DNA from: Dermanyssus gallinae
Taxonomy: Eukaryota; Arthropoda; Arachnida; Mesostigmata; Dermanyssidae
Length of the DNA stretch: 64,000 bases
Reading direction: 5' to 3'
NCBI GenBank assembly: GCA_003439945.1
Contig: QVRM01002762.1
Span: forward strand, 1-64,000
The position numbers and the translations under genes were made by a program. Positions 24,454 to 36,529 of this stretch are shown one piece after another (within the stretch, counting starts at the first letter, position 1; every line of letters begins with the position of its first letter). Below the pieces are notes generated by a model, which was not told the origin of the DNA, did not search any database, and saw only the letters and a program-made list of their open reading frames with translations.

Positions 24454-25184
24454 GATTTATTATTAACTTACAATACGTTTGCACACCCGTCAGTGCTCGC
24501 CTTCTTATATATATATATATATAAGCTAAAGCTTATCTGACAGGTGACTTGAGTTAACCAGAGAACATGTATGTAACCCAAGAAGCCGCATAATGTCACA
24601 CTCAGCGTTACACTGTATTACACTGATCATACTAAGTCTGATTAAAACATACTGCACGCTGCAAAGCATACTGTACGATTCTGCCGCACACGCTCCCCAG
24701 TCCTTATCAAGAGCTGTGCACGCACAAAACGGTCGCAGAGAGAGAGAGAGAGATCGAGCTCGAGAGGGAATAGCAAAAGAGAGATTGCATTGCACACAGC
24801 TACGTTCAATGAACTAGGCGTTAGGGGAACTCTGATAAGCTGGCTGGCTAGCATACAATTTTAAGTTAGTACAATTCGGTAGGAGAACCACATCACTGTC
24901 CAGCAGTGGTGCCCCCCGCCCCCCCTCTCCGAGTTGATGGAGTGCTCTCATAGTGTCGTCTTCCACACCGTCGTCATTGTCGTCGTCGTCGTCAGCACAT
25001 TGACATGCTATACTTGAATTGAAATGACTCAAATTCCTTTCACCACATGGCTGAGTAACACCGCCGCATTGTGACCAGCACTGCGAACCCCCCCCCACGG
25101 CCACAAAGATCACGGCCAACACCAGTATGCCACGTTACATGCACGTCAGCAGAAACATTCTCGTTTGTGTGATGACCGGCCGTG

Positions 25185-25285
25185 ATGGTGATTAAAGCGA
25201 TGATGATGGTGATGATTATGACGATGATGATGATGATTTAATGGTTATGGTGGTAGCGGATGATGATGATGGAAATAATGATTAT
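25185..25285. repeat. (GAT)n/(GGT)n array
   Basis: GATGAT and GGTGAT triplets with TTAT and CGAT interruptions. Confidence 0.85.
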
Positions 25286-25329
25286 AATTGTAATGACGAT
25301 AATTATGAGGTAACAATTCTACAACGAGC

Positions 25330-26977
25330 ACGTGACGTTGCTTATCGTTTGGGATCGCACGCATAGTCAGACACTGGAGTCGCCCTTCCCAGTAGGAACC
25401 ATGGACTGAACATTACCAACGACCTGCCAGCGGACAGTGAACGGCCGGAAGAAGAAATTCTGTCTACGTAAAGAAGATGGATCAAGAAAGGAAGAAAAAT
25501 TAAGCGGACGGATAAAGGTAGAAGGTAAAAAAGGAGCTAAGAGAAAAAGAGATTAGTCTTCCTAACGACCGCCAAGGCAAGTGTATTCATCCGAAGAAGG
25601 CGGCTAGCGGTGAAGTTGTCTCTCCAGGCGGCAGCAGTAGTGGGGGCGGCTTCCGCTGAAGAGCAAAGGCAGATTTCAGCCTGATCGCGACTGCTTAACG
25701 TGGCAGCTAAGACAGCAGCAGAAGAAAAAGAAGGAAAATCGAAAAGGACCGACGTTGGAAGAGATACAGCAGATGACGAAAAAGGTGGACGACCTCAACT
25801 CATGATTACGCAGAACCCCACGACGCGACATAGAACGAGAATCGCGTGACCAGTAGTGATTGCAGACGTAGACAGGCTTAACCCTGAGTTTCCAGTTGAG
25901 TTGAGAAACAACCTCATCGACTTCAGACTGTCGCCCGAGTATATCTGTTTCTTCTCTCTCTCTCCCTGTCCCCCTCGATGGGTCCTTCTCTCTCTCTCTA
26001 TTGATTGTCCCGACTGCCACAGGAAGACAATGACGGTCAAGGATTTACGAGTGGGTATGCGGTAATACCCTCAATTGGCTTGGCATTGTAACAACCATCG
26101 TAGCGTCGCTCGCGCCGAATCTCTGCCACGAGCACAGCAGGACTCACGCACGGAAAGTCACCGGCGCGTGGTTTCGTTGGTTCGTGCGTTCGCTTTTCCC
26201 GCACCGATGCCAATGGACTCTGTGCAATCTTGCCCTATACGACGAGTGATATGAGTGTCCATCACCAGCCAAATTTAGCGGTGCCCATTCATTCGGTGGA
26301 CGACAGGCAGACGAGCAGACGACCGATTGACAGAATGTCGAAACGTTACCGGACGCATAACCCTAAGTCAAACAAAACAAGTCGTGGTAGTTACTGTACG
26401 CGGGATGAGCTACGGTAAACACATCAAGCACCTTGACCACCTTCAAAAAACAAACAAAGACTTTGTTTTCTTTGTGATGTTTAAATTTGCAGCGTTCTCA
26501 TTTGGTACGCGATCTCGTTAGTAGCAGCAGAGTCATTAACGAGGCATTCACAATTACGATTTGGATAACCTGGCCAGTGCTGTAAATAATTATACATTTG
26601 ACAAAGCATTTTGACATCAAGTGAATATTGAAAATAAACTGTAATTTCCTTGTACTTTTGCAAAAAAAAATGATTATACATGTCTTCGTTAGACATCGAA
26701 TTTCATCGAATTTACGCCGTCAGCTAGAGAAGCTATGAAGAATTCCATAATAAACACAAACTCAACTCTCTTGAAATAGTTTACATGCAAAGCGTGACAA
26801 AGATGGCATTTAATTTAAAAAGAAAAACCCAGTGACTGTTTTTGTGTATACTCGTATAACATGCCGACTTTGTAATTACAGAGACCTTTGTACATACACC
26901 GATGTATTTGTCATGTCCAAGATTGACCCTCATGTCTACGTGTCTATCTAGCGGTCTCTCTTTCTCTCTCTCTCACC

Positions 26978-27011
<34 letters not shown>

Positions 27012-27240
27012 TGGTTGCAACATATATGTGGCAACAAAGCTATTATCCACGCACTGGACAAATGGGTCACGAAACTGTACTACGAGCAACGGTCGCAGCA
27101 TCACTGACGCAGCAGCAGAAGCAACAGCAGTAATAATCAGAAAGGTTGGTACTGGTGAGACGACGGAATGTGTGACGAATAACATTGGATCCAACGACCG
27201 GTGTTAGAGCTATGACAGTTGACAGCTGAATGGGCACGGC
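25330..27240. other. Gene-free region
   Basis: No gene is recognised. Purine-rich tracts lie near 25480-25550 and a CT-rich segment at about 25950-26000. An AT array lies at 26981-27008. The remainder is unique. Open frames of up to 114 codons have no recognisable domain. Confidence 0.6.
26981..27008. repeat. (TA)n microsatellite
   Basis: A pure TA run preceded by a CT-repeat segment. Confidence 0.95.
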
Positions 27241-27257
27241 GAACTGACCACAATAAC

Positions 27258-27390
27258 AACAGCAGCAACAACAACAACAACAACAACAATACAAACACAA
27301 CAACAACCGCAGCAACGGCAGCAGCAACAACAACACAAACACAACAGCAAGTGCAGCAGCGGCAGCAGCAGCAACAACAACAACGACGAC
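27258..27390. repeat. (CAA)n/(CAG)n array
   Basis: About 130 bp of CAA triplets, with GCAG, CACAA and GGCAG interruptions increasing toward the 3' side. It ends in a short CGA run. The minus-strand open frame (27067-27627, 186 codons) is built on this array and is Cys/Val/Leu-rich. I do not regard it as a gene. Confidence 0.9.
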
Positions 27391-27887
27391 GACGACGGGA
27401 TGGCAGCTGACAAGCCAGAACGGAGATATCAAAAGAGACTTCCAGCGACAACGTCCACGTTCATTCGCGACGCGACCTCCCCGATCCACTGAGACATTAT
27501 GTGGTTGACTTTGCCAACTTCCAGCTTCGGCAGGCGGCGGCGGTAGCACCGCCCGTGGTTCTGCCGGCCGTGTCGCCCCTGTCATCGCCGGACGCCACTG
27601 ACTGCCACTGTGAGGGCGCTGTGACAAAAGGTGACGCCCAACTGTGGCAGAGCAGCTAGTTATTTGTTTGGCTGGCTGATTCAGTCGGCGTCGGTGTTTA
27701 CCTCGTGTGTGCGGGGTGTCGAGTGCCTGGTAGCCTGGTTGGATGCGGCGCCGACGTACGAGAGCAGACTATGTACCACTAGTATAGGAAGAGCTATACG
27801 AGAACGAACTGTCACTGGATATGTCACTGTCCTCTTTGTGGCAAGGCATTGCATGCGATCCATCCTCGCATGCGGACCATCGTCAGG

Positions 27888-28075
27888 GAACAACAACAAT
27901 AGCAATAACAACAAAAACAATTACAACATCATCAATAACAATAGCAACGACGACGACAGCGGTAACAATACAATAACAACAGGCAAGAAATGCAACAACA
28001 GCAAGGACAGCGGTAACAATAAAACAAGAACTGCGACAACAACCAATATTACTACACGATAACAATAGCAACAGC
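27888..28075. repeat. Interrupted (CAA)n array with internal duplication
   Basis: CAA/ACA triplets span about 190 bp. GACAGCGGTAACAATA occurs twice, near 27955 and 28008, so part of the array was duplicated as a block. Confidence 0.85.
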
Positions 28076-28957
28076 GTCACCATCATCAGAACAACGGTCC
28101 GTATATATATATGGGCAAAAAGATAAACATAGAGAAAGGGAGATAGGGTCTAACCGTTGCGTCTAATGATGCCGTCCCAGAACCAGAGCAGAACTAGGCT
28201 ACTGTGCAGGCAGATCCGAGAAGTGACCAATTACCTTGTTGTCCTCGACCTTTCCAATCCCAGCAAGTATCGGCTTGCCGCAAATCGAACACTGTGCCAG
28301 CGGGCACGTCGCTAACGACCGGCATTACGGTACGACGAGGAGCGCTTACGATCGCATCTATACGGGCATCGGCCCTTGAGTGACGCACCGCTAGTTATTT
28401 GTTGGTTAGTAATCGTTGTTCCTGTTGTTGTTATCGTTGTTATCGATGTTAATGTTGTTATTGTCCTCGATGTTCTGGCAATGTAGATTGTAGTCAAACA
28501 CTTCACCTCGGTCGATCTTTGTCATTTCGCACTGGGAACAACAGCATACAACAAGCTTCAATCCAAGCGCGAATGGGGCGCTAAACCGTGCCGATTTTTA
28601 TTTAGTACACTGTTTCGGCCATGTATTGATGCCATGATCATTGGCCTGAAAGTGTGTTTACGATGTGTCTCTTGGCCGTATAGAGAAATGCTTAGAGAGG
28701 GGGGAGGGGGGGGGGAGATACTGAGATACGACAATAAATAGACAGATAAAGAGTTGGACGAAACCACAGAGCACAAATGAGTCCTACAGCCTCCAGCACG
28801 GCATCGGACGGTCATAACTCACGTAGTCACGAGGAACTAGTCCACCGCTAGGCTAGCCGCAGCCTATACTAAGCAGCCTACCATGGCAGCCACCATTCAC
28901 GCTATTGCTGTCCTGAGGTATGCGATACGCTGGCGACAGATACGAATTAGAATTCCA

Positions 28958-28989
<32 letters not shown>

Positions 28990-29334
28990 CGTATGCGTGT
29001 GCGTTATACGTGTACATTTCCAGCAAACCTCTTGCATCTGCTGTTTCCCAGGTGCAGAGTACCATGTGACTCTTCCGCCAGAAAACTAGCCTGAGTTCGA
29101 TGCAACAGCAACGCAACAGTAAGCCGCCGTCATATGTTTCTACCAGGTTTGACTCCGTTGACGCCCATTATTTTGCACGTCCGCTATAGGTGATGTGTAA
29201 TCATAGTGGTCACGCGGGTACCGTGTTAATATTTGAAGCCACGCCTGATCGCCTGTCATATCGATCGTTGGCTGCCACTGCCGCTGCAAAACTGTTTTTT
29301 TCAGAGAGAGATGCGATACCGGTGGGTGGTCGCC

Positions 29335-29373
<39 letters not shown>

Positions 29374-29705
29374 AAATTGTCCCTAGCGCAGATCTATGAA
29401 AGCAAAAACGTTTCCTTGCCAACCATCGCACTGATGCTGCTATCACCATTGATTTGACGAAACGCCTTTGCTAGCGCGACAGACAGAAGCGGCCACTGCC
29501 CACCACAGTGACAACGGTAATAATCATCACTGCATTCATGCCCTTTAGTCTGTACATGGGCGGATACACCGTCATACGACGAACGAACTAAAGGCAAGAA
29601 GCACCCACCAAGAAGCAGTCCACCATTGCTTGACGCGCATGACTGGGTGAATGGATAAGTCGCGTCGGCAATGCATAAAACAGGCCAAAGAGCATTGCCG
29701 TACAC

Positions 29706-29708
<3 letters not shown>

Positions 29709-29750
<42 letters not shown>
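29709..29750. repeat. (TA)n microsatellite in a palindromic frame
   Basis: The TA array is flanked by ACATGTA on the left and TACATGT on the right, so the palindrome extends beyond the repeat itself. Confidence 0.9.
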
Positions 29751-29757
<7 letters not shown>

Positions 29758-30349
29758 GATGGATCGCGCATTTTTCTAATCCGATGCTTTTCTGTGCTAT
29801 TTGCACACGCGACAAGCAACTGGTTCTCAAAGAAAAACATTCCCTTCAGCGTTTGTATTTGGTGATCGACTTCTTTTGAACACTTGGGCCCCCGGCGGCT
29901 TTCATCAGTGGTCGCACACTGGCTTGACGTAGCATCTAAACAATGAATGCATGTTGTGGCTTTTTTTGCATTTTCCTTTCATGTCGCATCTCTTATCAGG
30001 GTTGCTTTTGAGACCATTCTATTCGAGTTTCCCTGTGGAACCACAGCATGTTCGTACAGCCAAAGGTGAAAGCTCAGCGCACAAACAACAAAAGCCTCTC
30101 GAACAGTTTTAAAGTGAGCTCATCGAATGCATTTCATTCAAAAGTTAAAAAGCGTAAGGATTCTAGTAATATTAGTGAGAATTGGCTTATTGCTATCTCA
30201 GTGCAGTTTTAAAGACTTGAGAGTTCCCTCTTCAAGATTAATTGCTTGCATTTATAACACAAAAATGCTTGCGTGCGTTAACCAGATTTTAATGACATCT
30301 TAGTTTCATACGAAATATTGTGAGATTTGTTAACTTGCAATGTATAAAA

Positions 30350-30372
30350 AATATATATATATATATATATGC

Positions 30373-30402
<30 letters not shown>
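30350..30402. repeat. (AT)n microsatellite split by GCGTG
   Basis: Two AT runs are interrupted by GCGTG, and the second is followed by ACACGTGTC. Confidence 0.9.
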
Positions 30403-30406
<4 letters not shown>

Positions 30407-31590
30407 GTGTCACGATTTAGCACTAGGTTATAAGTCCTTGTTGTTATTGATAATGTTAGTTAGCGTGAAGTTTGCTTTAGAAATTATGAATTGCTTGGGG
30501 TTTATGCTATTTAATTTCAGTGCTCTATTAGTCTCTTTCTAGTGTTAGATCGGTTAGTACCTTTTCCACTAGTTCATTACGTTCTTCAGCTAAGGTTTCC
30601 AGGTCGGCCACACATGAGTGTAGTACCAAGTACCAGTACGATAATTGTAGTGGTTTAGGCATTTAATACAAGAGCTAAATTTAAGTATCCTTCCATCTCT
30701 TTTTTGCCTCTCTCTCTCTCCTCTTACTTCATTTCTTTCCTCTGTTCCCTTTTTAACGAGTTTTCCTCTCGTTCGTCGGCATTCTTTGCGCATTGGGGTG
30801 CGCACGTTGGCTACCGTTGGCTCAGACTTTATTAAAACGACTTTATTTGACGTTCGCCAACTTAGGCAATTCTCCCCCAGCCGCACTCTGCATCATCAAC
30901 AACAGAAGCAGACACAGCAGCAGCAGCAGCAGCAGAAACTGTAGCATTAGTAGTAATAAAGCCTAGAAGTGCAGCCGCCTAAGTAATAAAGCATCATTTC
31001 GCAGCAGCAGCGGCAGCGAAAGCTCAAAAACCTTGCGTATTCCATTTCGTCTCTGCCGTTTAAGCCTCTGCATATATTTCTCTCGGATTGTTGTTCCCGT
31101 TCCCTCCGTTGGCGTTCGCGCTCTCTTTTTCGCCTACTCTAGCGCTCACCCCGAGCACCTCCTCCCATGGCTGGCTCTCTGTCGCTGAAATGGTTCTTTT
31201 TGCTGAAGGCAACCATTTTCATCATCGTCGTCGTTTTTACCACTCCCAGACGGCCACCCCCCCCAAAAGCTCATTTTCTGTGCTGCTTCGATGGTGGCTT
31301 TGCCACCGCACCACTCTCGAACCAACCCCTGTCGGCTGCTCGACGTATCTTTGTTTCTCATTTTCTTTCATCCCCCCCTCCCCTGTCTCTATCTCTCTCG
31401 CTTTGATTCTTTCTTGCGTTCTCGCTGCTTGTTTTTCTAGCGATTTTATTGTAAAATAGTATAATGTGTGCATATATTTCTGCATGTACGAACAAGACAC
31501 TATGCATGTGTGTGTGTGTATGTCTGCACGTATATATTGTCCTTCATCTTATGCACTTCATACGTATATATTGTGCATCATTCACATGTA

Positions 31591-31635
31591 TTTAAACTTT
31601 CATATCTGTATATAATACAGATATGGAAGTTTAAA
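31591..31635. other. 45-bp near-perfect palindrome
   Basis: The left arm, TTTAAACTTTCATATCTGTAT (31591-31611), pairs with the right arm (31615-31635) over 21 positions with one T-G mismatch. The loop is only 3 nt (ATA). The arms are not simple repeats. A recent foldback duplication or cruciform-forming site is possible. The loop is very tight for a microRNA precursor. Confidence 0.9.
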
Positions 31636-31949
31636 TAAGTCTATACGTTTCATAAAAGCGCACTAAAATTCGTACGTATTCGAGTACGTTTGCACGTGCA
31701 TGTGGGCGTCTATCGAAGCGTGTGTCGAGATTCTGTCGTGTAGCCGTGTATGGCTAGTTCATTGGCTCTACCACGTCGCTAAAAGGTGGTGGATACAAAC
31801 ACACACACGGGAGTACGGGTGAGTACGAGTGCGCGGAGTGCAGCGACTTCTGAAAAGACTGAAGGCACAAGAAAAATCGAGAGAGAGAGAGAGAGAGAGA
31901 GAGCCGGGGGTGAGGTTGTGCTGCTGGCCCATCGTAACCATCGCCGCCC

Positions 31950-31980
31950 CTACGGCCGCCCTTGCTGTGGGCGGCCGTAG
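31950..31980. other. GC-rich 12-bp hairpin
   Basis: CTACGGCCGCCC (31950-31961) and GGGCGGCCGTAG (31969-31980) are exact reverse complements around a 7-nt loop. The stem is 10/12 G+C. A GA dinucleotide run (31878-31902) lies just upstream. Confidence 0.85.
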
Positions 31981-32090
31981 CGACAGCGGGTGCGGACGCT
32001 GAAGCAAAAGCAGTAGCCGTTCGCGGCCCGCCAAATGGCGTATATCCAATAAAGTTTTATTACGGCCTAGCGCGAACGAGCCGGCTGTAG

Positions 32091-32197
32091 CTGCTGAAGC
32101 TAAGAGCTGACGGAAAAGCCTGCTGTAACAGCAACACCAATAGCAGCACCAGCAGCAGCGGCAGCAAGACTTCTCCGTCAGCTCTTAGCTTCAGCAG
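32091..32197. other. 107-bp foldback with perfect 24-bp arms
   Basis: The left arm at 32091-32114 (CTGCTGAAGCTAAGAGCTGA then CGGA) is the exact reverse complement of the right arm at 32174-32197. Pairing continues imperfectly inward (GGAAAAG against CTTCTCC, wobbles allowed). The spacer is CAG/CAC-rich. The size suits a long hairpin RNA or a small foldback element. There is no ORF or identified promoter, so function is unknown. Confidence 0.9.
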
Positions 32198-32199
32198 TA

Positions 32200-33030
32200 G
32201 CAGCAGCAACAACAATAGCAACAACAACAGCAACAACACAACAGTAGCTCTAACAGTGTGCTTCAGTGGCGAAGAAAGCCCTGCACGAACAAAGTACGTC
32301 AAAGAGCCAGCCAGCCAGTCGGTGAGTCAAGTCAACGTACCAGCCAACCAGAGCTGGGTTTGGGAATGGCCACCCCCGCGGCTGAGACGACGCCTTGGCG
32401 CTGGGAGATGTGCGAACCTAGTTCGGCAAAAACGGCGCCAACCGTGCATCAATAGTAGTACGGGTAGTGGTGATAACGCAGCAATATCGACGACCACAAC
32501 AACGACAACAGCAGCATCGGCAACGAAAAGAACAACAACAACAATGACACAAACTACATCAATAACAGCATTAACAACAAAACAACAACAACAACATTAA
32601 CACGAACTACACCAACAACAAAAACAACAACATTGACTACACCTACGTGAACAATAACATCATCATCATCATCAACAACAACAACAACATCGACAACAAT
32701 AACGTCAACTAATAACAACTACATCAACATTATAACAATTATAACATCAAAACCATCGAATAGCAACAACAACAACGACAACAATATAACAACAACAGCA
32801 ACATGAACGATGTTAGCAGTGACAGTATCGACAGCAAAAAACATCGACGACGACGACAACGACAAGAACTTCAGCCGACGTGGCGTCCTTCGTGACAGCA
32901 TTGTGGAAGCCAGTCAGCCGAACGTGCCACGACCACCGCACGTGATGTCGAAGCCGAAGTCCGCCTTTGCTCTACCTATCTCGCTACCACCTCGCTCCCT
33001 CGCAGCCTACCGTTGCAGTCACTTTTGACA
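32200..33030. other. CAA-rich gene-free region
   Basis: CAG/CAA runs lie at about 32200-32235. An interrupted CAA array covers about 32470-32805. Frames through it are poly-Thr, poly-Asn or poly-Gln. No gene is recognised up to 33030. Confidence 0.7.
32470..32805. repeat. Long interrupted (CAA)n array
   Basis: More than 300 bp of CAA/ACA triplets with ATC, TAATAA, CGACAA and GTCAAC interruptions. It is the longest triplet array in the window. Confidence 0.9.
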
Positions 33031-33730
33031 CAGTCCCTACTTTTTGTGTCTTTTTGCAATTGAAATATACGTTACAACATACGTTTTCAAGGCAACGGCT
33101 TGCGTTCTCCTTCGATGAGGACGACTAATGCCACTTCTACAACTACTAGTACTACTACGAGAACAAGTACCAATATTATTATTATTATTATTAAGAAAAG
33201 TCTACTACAGCTAACCCTGATGCACGGTCATTGGCCGACGAGGCGGCACGAAGCACGATCGTTTGTCGTGTCTCTGTGCTTTTCGCTGTGACGTGTTTTC
33301 GTGTAACACCTTTCAAACGTCATAACTCTCACTGTTCGAAGAACTGAACCATCGAAAAGAAACAGGAAGAAAGAGCCGAGGAAGAAGACGAAGAAGAAGA
33401 AGAAAAGAAACAGAAACGTAATGGAACACGGATAATATAATGCTGAAATCAACGAAATACGTCGCAGAGATACCAGAAAGCATTGCGTCCGCACGATATG
33501 TGTGTCCGTTGGTGACAAATTTGTTTTCTGCCGTGGCGAAAGTATCCGGCGCGAAAAATTCCGGCCATGACGGAACTATTAGCAACTTTGTCGCCACGCG
33601 CACCGATAGCGTGTTCCACCACCATTGTAAATGTCATACATATTATCAGTGTATGTTCAATTGACGCGTACCTAAACCGCTGGCGTTGGCTAGACTCGAT
33701 TTACGTTGATGTTCTCTGCTCGTTACACTC

Positions 33731-33845
33731 GTTGTTGTTGTTGTTGTTGTTGTTGTTAGTGATATATTCTCGTAATTTGGTTGTTGTTGTTGTTGTTGTT
33801 GCTGCTGTTGCTGTTGTTGTTCTTGTTGTTATTGTTTGCTTTGTT
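33731..33845. repeat. (GTT)n array, split
   Basis: Two GTT runs are separated by about 35 bp (AGTGATATATTCTCGTAATTTG region). The frames are poly-Leu or poly-Val. Confidence 0.9.
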
Positions 33846-34023
33846 GTTTTGCTCGAAGTCTCCAAGCCAAAGCGACGGCCTGCCGTGCCGCATATGGCCA
33901 CCGAACATGTCATACTGTATAGGGAAACTTCTTAGAGATCTGCGTGGGAAAAGTGACTTAATTGTGTTTGCGATGTGGTTTGCCGAGTCGTTTGCGAATG
34001 CAGTTTATCCAAACTATAGTCGA

Positions 34024-34180
34024 CAGCATCAACATCACCATCACCACCACCACCATCATAATCATCATCATCATCATCACTATCACTATCACCATCACCA
34101 CAACCACCATCACCACCATCACGACCACCACCATCACCACCATCATCATCACCACCATCACGACCACCACCATAACCTTC
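34024..34180. repeat. (CAY)n array
   Basis: About 155 bp of CAT/CAC triplets with AAC, TAT and GAC interruptions. In one plus frame it encodes a His-rich stretch inside an open frame (33781-34296) that begins in the GTT array as poly-Leu. Both ends of that frame are repeat-derived, so I do not call it a gene. Confidence 0.9.
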
Positions 34181-34878
34181 ACCAAAATCGTCGTAGTCGT
34201 TTGATTTCGCCGTTTCAAGATTATGTTTTTGCTTTACGCTTTCTTACTGTATTTACTAAGCTGCTGCTGCTGCTTCTTCAGCGCAACTCATCATAGGTGA
34301 TCTCTTATCGTGCCGCTCTCTTCCACCCCCTGTTTCGCCTTTTCCCGCGCGAGTTCACTCGCTCAATCTCTCCGTTTCTCCCATTGACCGACATTGATCA
34401 TTGCGTGCGTTACTCGAGCGCGCGGCTGTGCGCTCGCTGACGCCGGCGCCGGCGCCGCCGCAGTTTGGTGGTGGTGGCGGCGCCGAAGTGAAAATTTGCC
34501 GCCACAAAACCCAACAGCGAGCATCGGAGGATCCGCGTTGCAACGCGTCGTCGTTGTCGTCGTCGTCGTCGCTGCGGCCACCGCCTCCAGCAGGGACGAC
34601 AGCGGGTGCTGCTGTAACTGAAGCTGAAGCTTTTTGCACCGACAAAACATCTGCTGCTGCTGCTGCTGTCGCTGCCGCTGCCGGCAGGCAGGCCGGTTGT
34701 CCCGTGTCGTTGTCCCACTTAGTGGTGTGGCGCGATGGAGGTTGTGCTTCTCTGCTCTGCCTGTGTCTTTCTCCGTTTCCACTTCTGCTACGACGACCTC
34801 GATTGCGACACAGCCAGCCAGAGTGGCATAGTTCTTTCTGCGAGGAACAATGCTACAAGCACGCTGTTGGCCGTATGT

Positions 34879-35016
<138 letters not shown>

Positions 35017-36173
35017 GCATGTTGTTAAGCGTTAAAACAATGGCCGTTTAATGTACGGTTGTCCTTGTTTTTGTTGTTGTATGAGTTCGCTGAACAATAT
35101 ACAACACATAGCATATAGAAAACAAATAAAAATGCATTTATTTTTTTAATATGAAAACGCCAAATATCACATTTCTAAGTCGCATATGCTATGTGCGCAG
35201 CTATCGATAGCAGCTGTTGCGCGACCCGAAAACGTATTTTGAAACGTATTTTGTTACAACACGTTGCACAGCCCTATTCGTCGGAAAGAAATTGCAAGCT
35301 GCGTGTGTATGTTTTTTTTAGGACAAGAGGGACAGGGTATGCGACTACCTTGCTAAGCAGGCAACAAATTAGCAGCTTCTTGAAACAGCCCTGAGTATAT
35401 ATATATATATATATATATATTTAAATAAAAGGTCGTTCCGATTGTAGAAAACTGCCTCTCTGCAATAGCGTACTTCCTCACAATAAATGATCTAAATTAC
35501 TGAGCCAGGTATAGCTGACTACTACATAAAACTAGTGTTGGGCATTGCCAAAGGATTTGCCTACAACACTAGCACTTGAAAGGTGCTTTAAACGAACCCT
35601 TTGTGAAAATTCGTATCTGGACAACTTACCGTTTAGGTCCTACCGACAAATAGGAAATACACGGACAGCCGCAACCTCAGATTTGTAATCAATCATTCCA
35701 CAAAAGATCCCGCATACTCCTCAGATTAATGGAAGAGAGCAGGCAGAAAAATAATCTAACGTTATTCTGTCGAACTATGTGGCATGGGAACTATATATAT
35801 ATATATATATATTGGACGGGCAACTGTTACCAATCCAGCTAACTTGTTGGGGTTGAACCCTGGAGTGAAGGCTATATGAACGATGCAACATTAATCAAAT
35901 AATCAAAAAGCTAATCATACAAGTTAGCAATATTAAGCCTAATATTGTACGCATCATGTGATGACTTTCATTACTGTGGTGAAATAAAACTGTATTAGAC
36001 TTGATAATGCTGCATCAGAAGGCTAAGTGACCTTTTAACCCATCCTGCACAATACAGGCCTACCCAGCAATATATGTACGTCGTGATACACCGTTCAACC
36101 TTTAGAGCTCACCTTCGCACATATCTCACGGTAAAAGCAAGCTTAGGCGTTTTTATATGCGCATGTGCGGTTT

Positions 36174-36176
36174 ATA

Positions 36177-36216
<40 letters not shown>
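36174..36216. repeat. (TA)n microsatellite
   Basis: A TA run of about 40 bp. Confidence 0.95.
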
Positions 36217-36218
<2 letters not shown>

Positions 36219-36437
36219 TGGCAAATTTGTGTATGCGTGTGTAAATGAACTATGAACAGCTTAATGCATCATATTTGTTATTGCAATTATTATAAATGTA
36301 CATGCGAAACAACACCGTCATTGACGACCCAACCTTCTGGGCGGTGGACTCCATCACTAGCTCCATCAGGCCAGCGTACCGTGTCGCTGGCCCAGTCCGG
36401 CTGCGGTTCTCTTCTCGCTTCAACCTTCTACTTCCTT

Positions 36438-36524
36438 GGCAGAGCTGAAGTCGCGAGACTTCAGCTCTGCCGACTCGAGTAAACTAGCAGAGCAGTGTTG
36501 AAGTCGCGAGACTTCAGCTGCTCG
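36438..36524. other. Duplicated palindrome with GTCGCGAGAC core
   Basis: The first palindrome is perfect. Arms at 36438-36452 and 36457-36471 (GGCAGAGCTGAAGTC and its complement) flank a GCGA loop. The second, 36491-36524, shares the core GAAGTCGCGAGACTTCAGCT and a GAGCAG/CTGCTC outer arm, but its left arm carries a TGTT/CT difference. The two are about 53 bp apart in the same orientation. The high identity of the core against unique surroundings suggests tandem duplication. Confidence 0.9.
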
Positions 36525-36529
36525 TGAGA

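Larger units (their letters stand above)
21390..25180. other. Gene-free region, largely unique with a few arrays
   Basis: No gene is recognised. TA arrays lie at 21619-21649, 24404-24451 and 24508-24523. AAT lies at 22921-22967, (CA)n near 22788-22803 and a short GCA run near 24158-24183. The stretch 21730-22780 is unique and AT-leaning. Open frames of 60-160 codons are present but show no domain I recognise. Confidence 0.6.
28090..31580. other. Gene-free region with AT arrays
   Basis: No gene is recognised. AT arrays lie at 28959-28987, 29338-29370, 29709-29750 and 30350-30402. A G-rich run lies near 28699-28717 and GCA near 30917-30935. CT-rich tracts lie near 30705-30725 and 31370-31400. 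The stretch 29880-30590 is unique and AT-leaning with no open frame of note. Confidence 0.65.

Noticed and set aside
27067..27627. 186-codon minus-strand open frame, Cys/Val/Leu-rich
   Set aside because: Produced by the CAA/CAG array at 27258-27390.
30590..30886. 98-codon minus-strand open frame with charged Lys/Glu/Arg stretch
   Set aside because: The charged stretch is the complement of a CT-rich tract near 30690-30770, a composition artefact.
33781..34296. Poly-Leu then poly-His open frame
   Set aside because: Leu comes from GTT/TTG repeats and His from the CAY array. The short middle has no recognisable domain.
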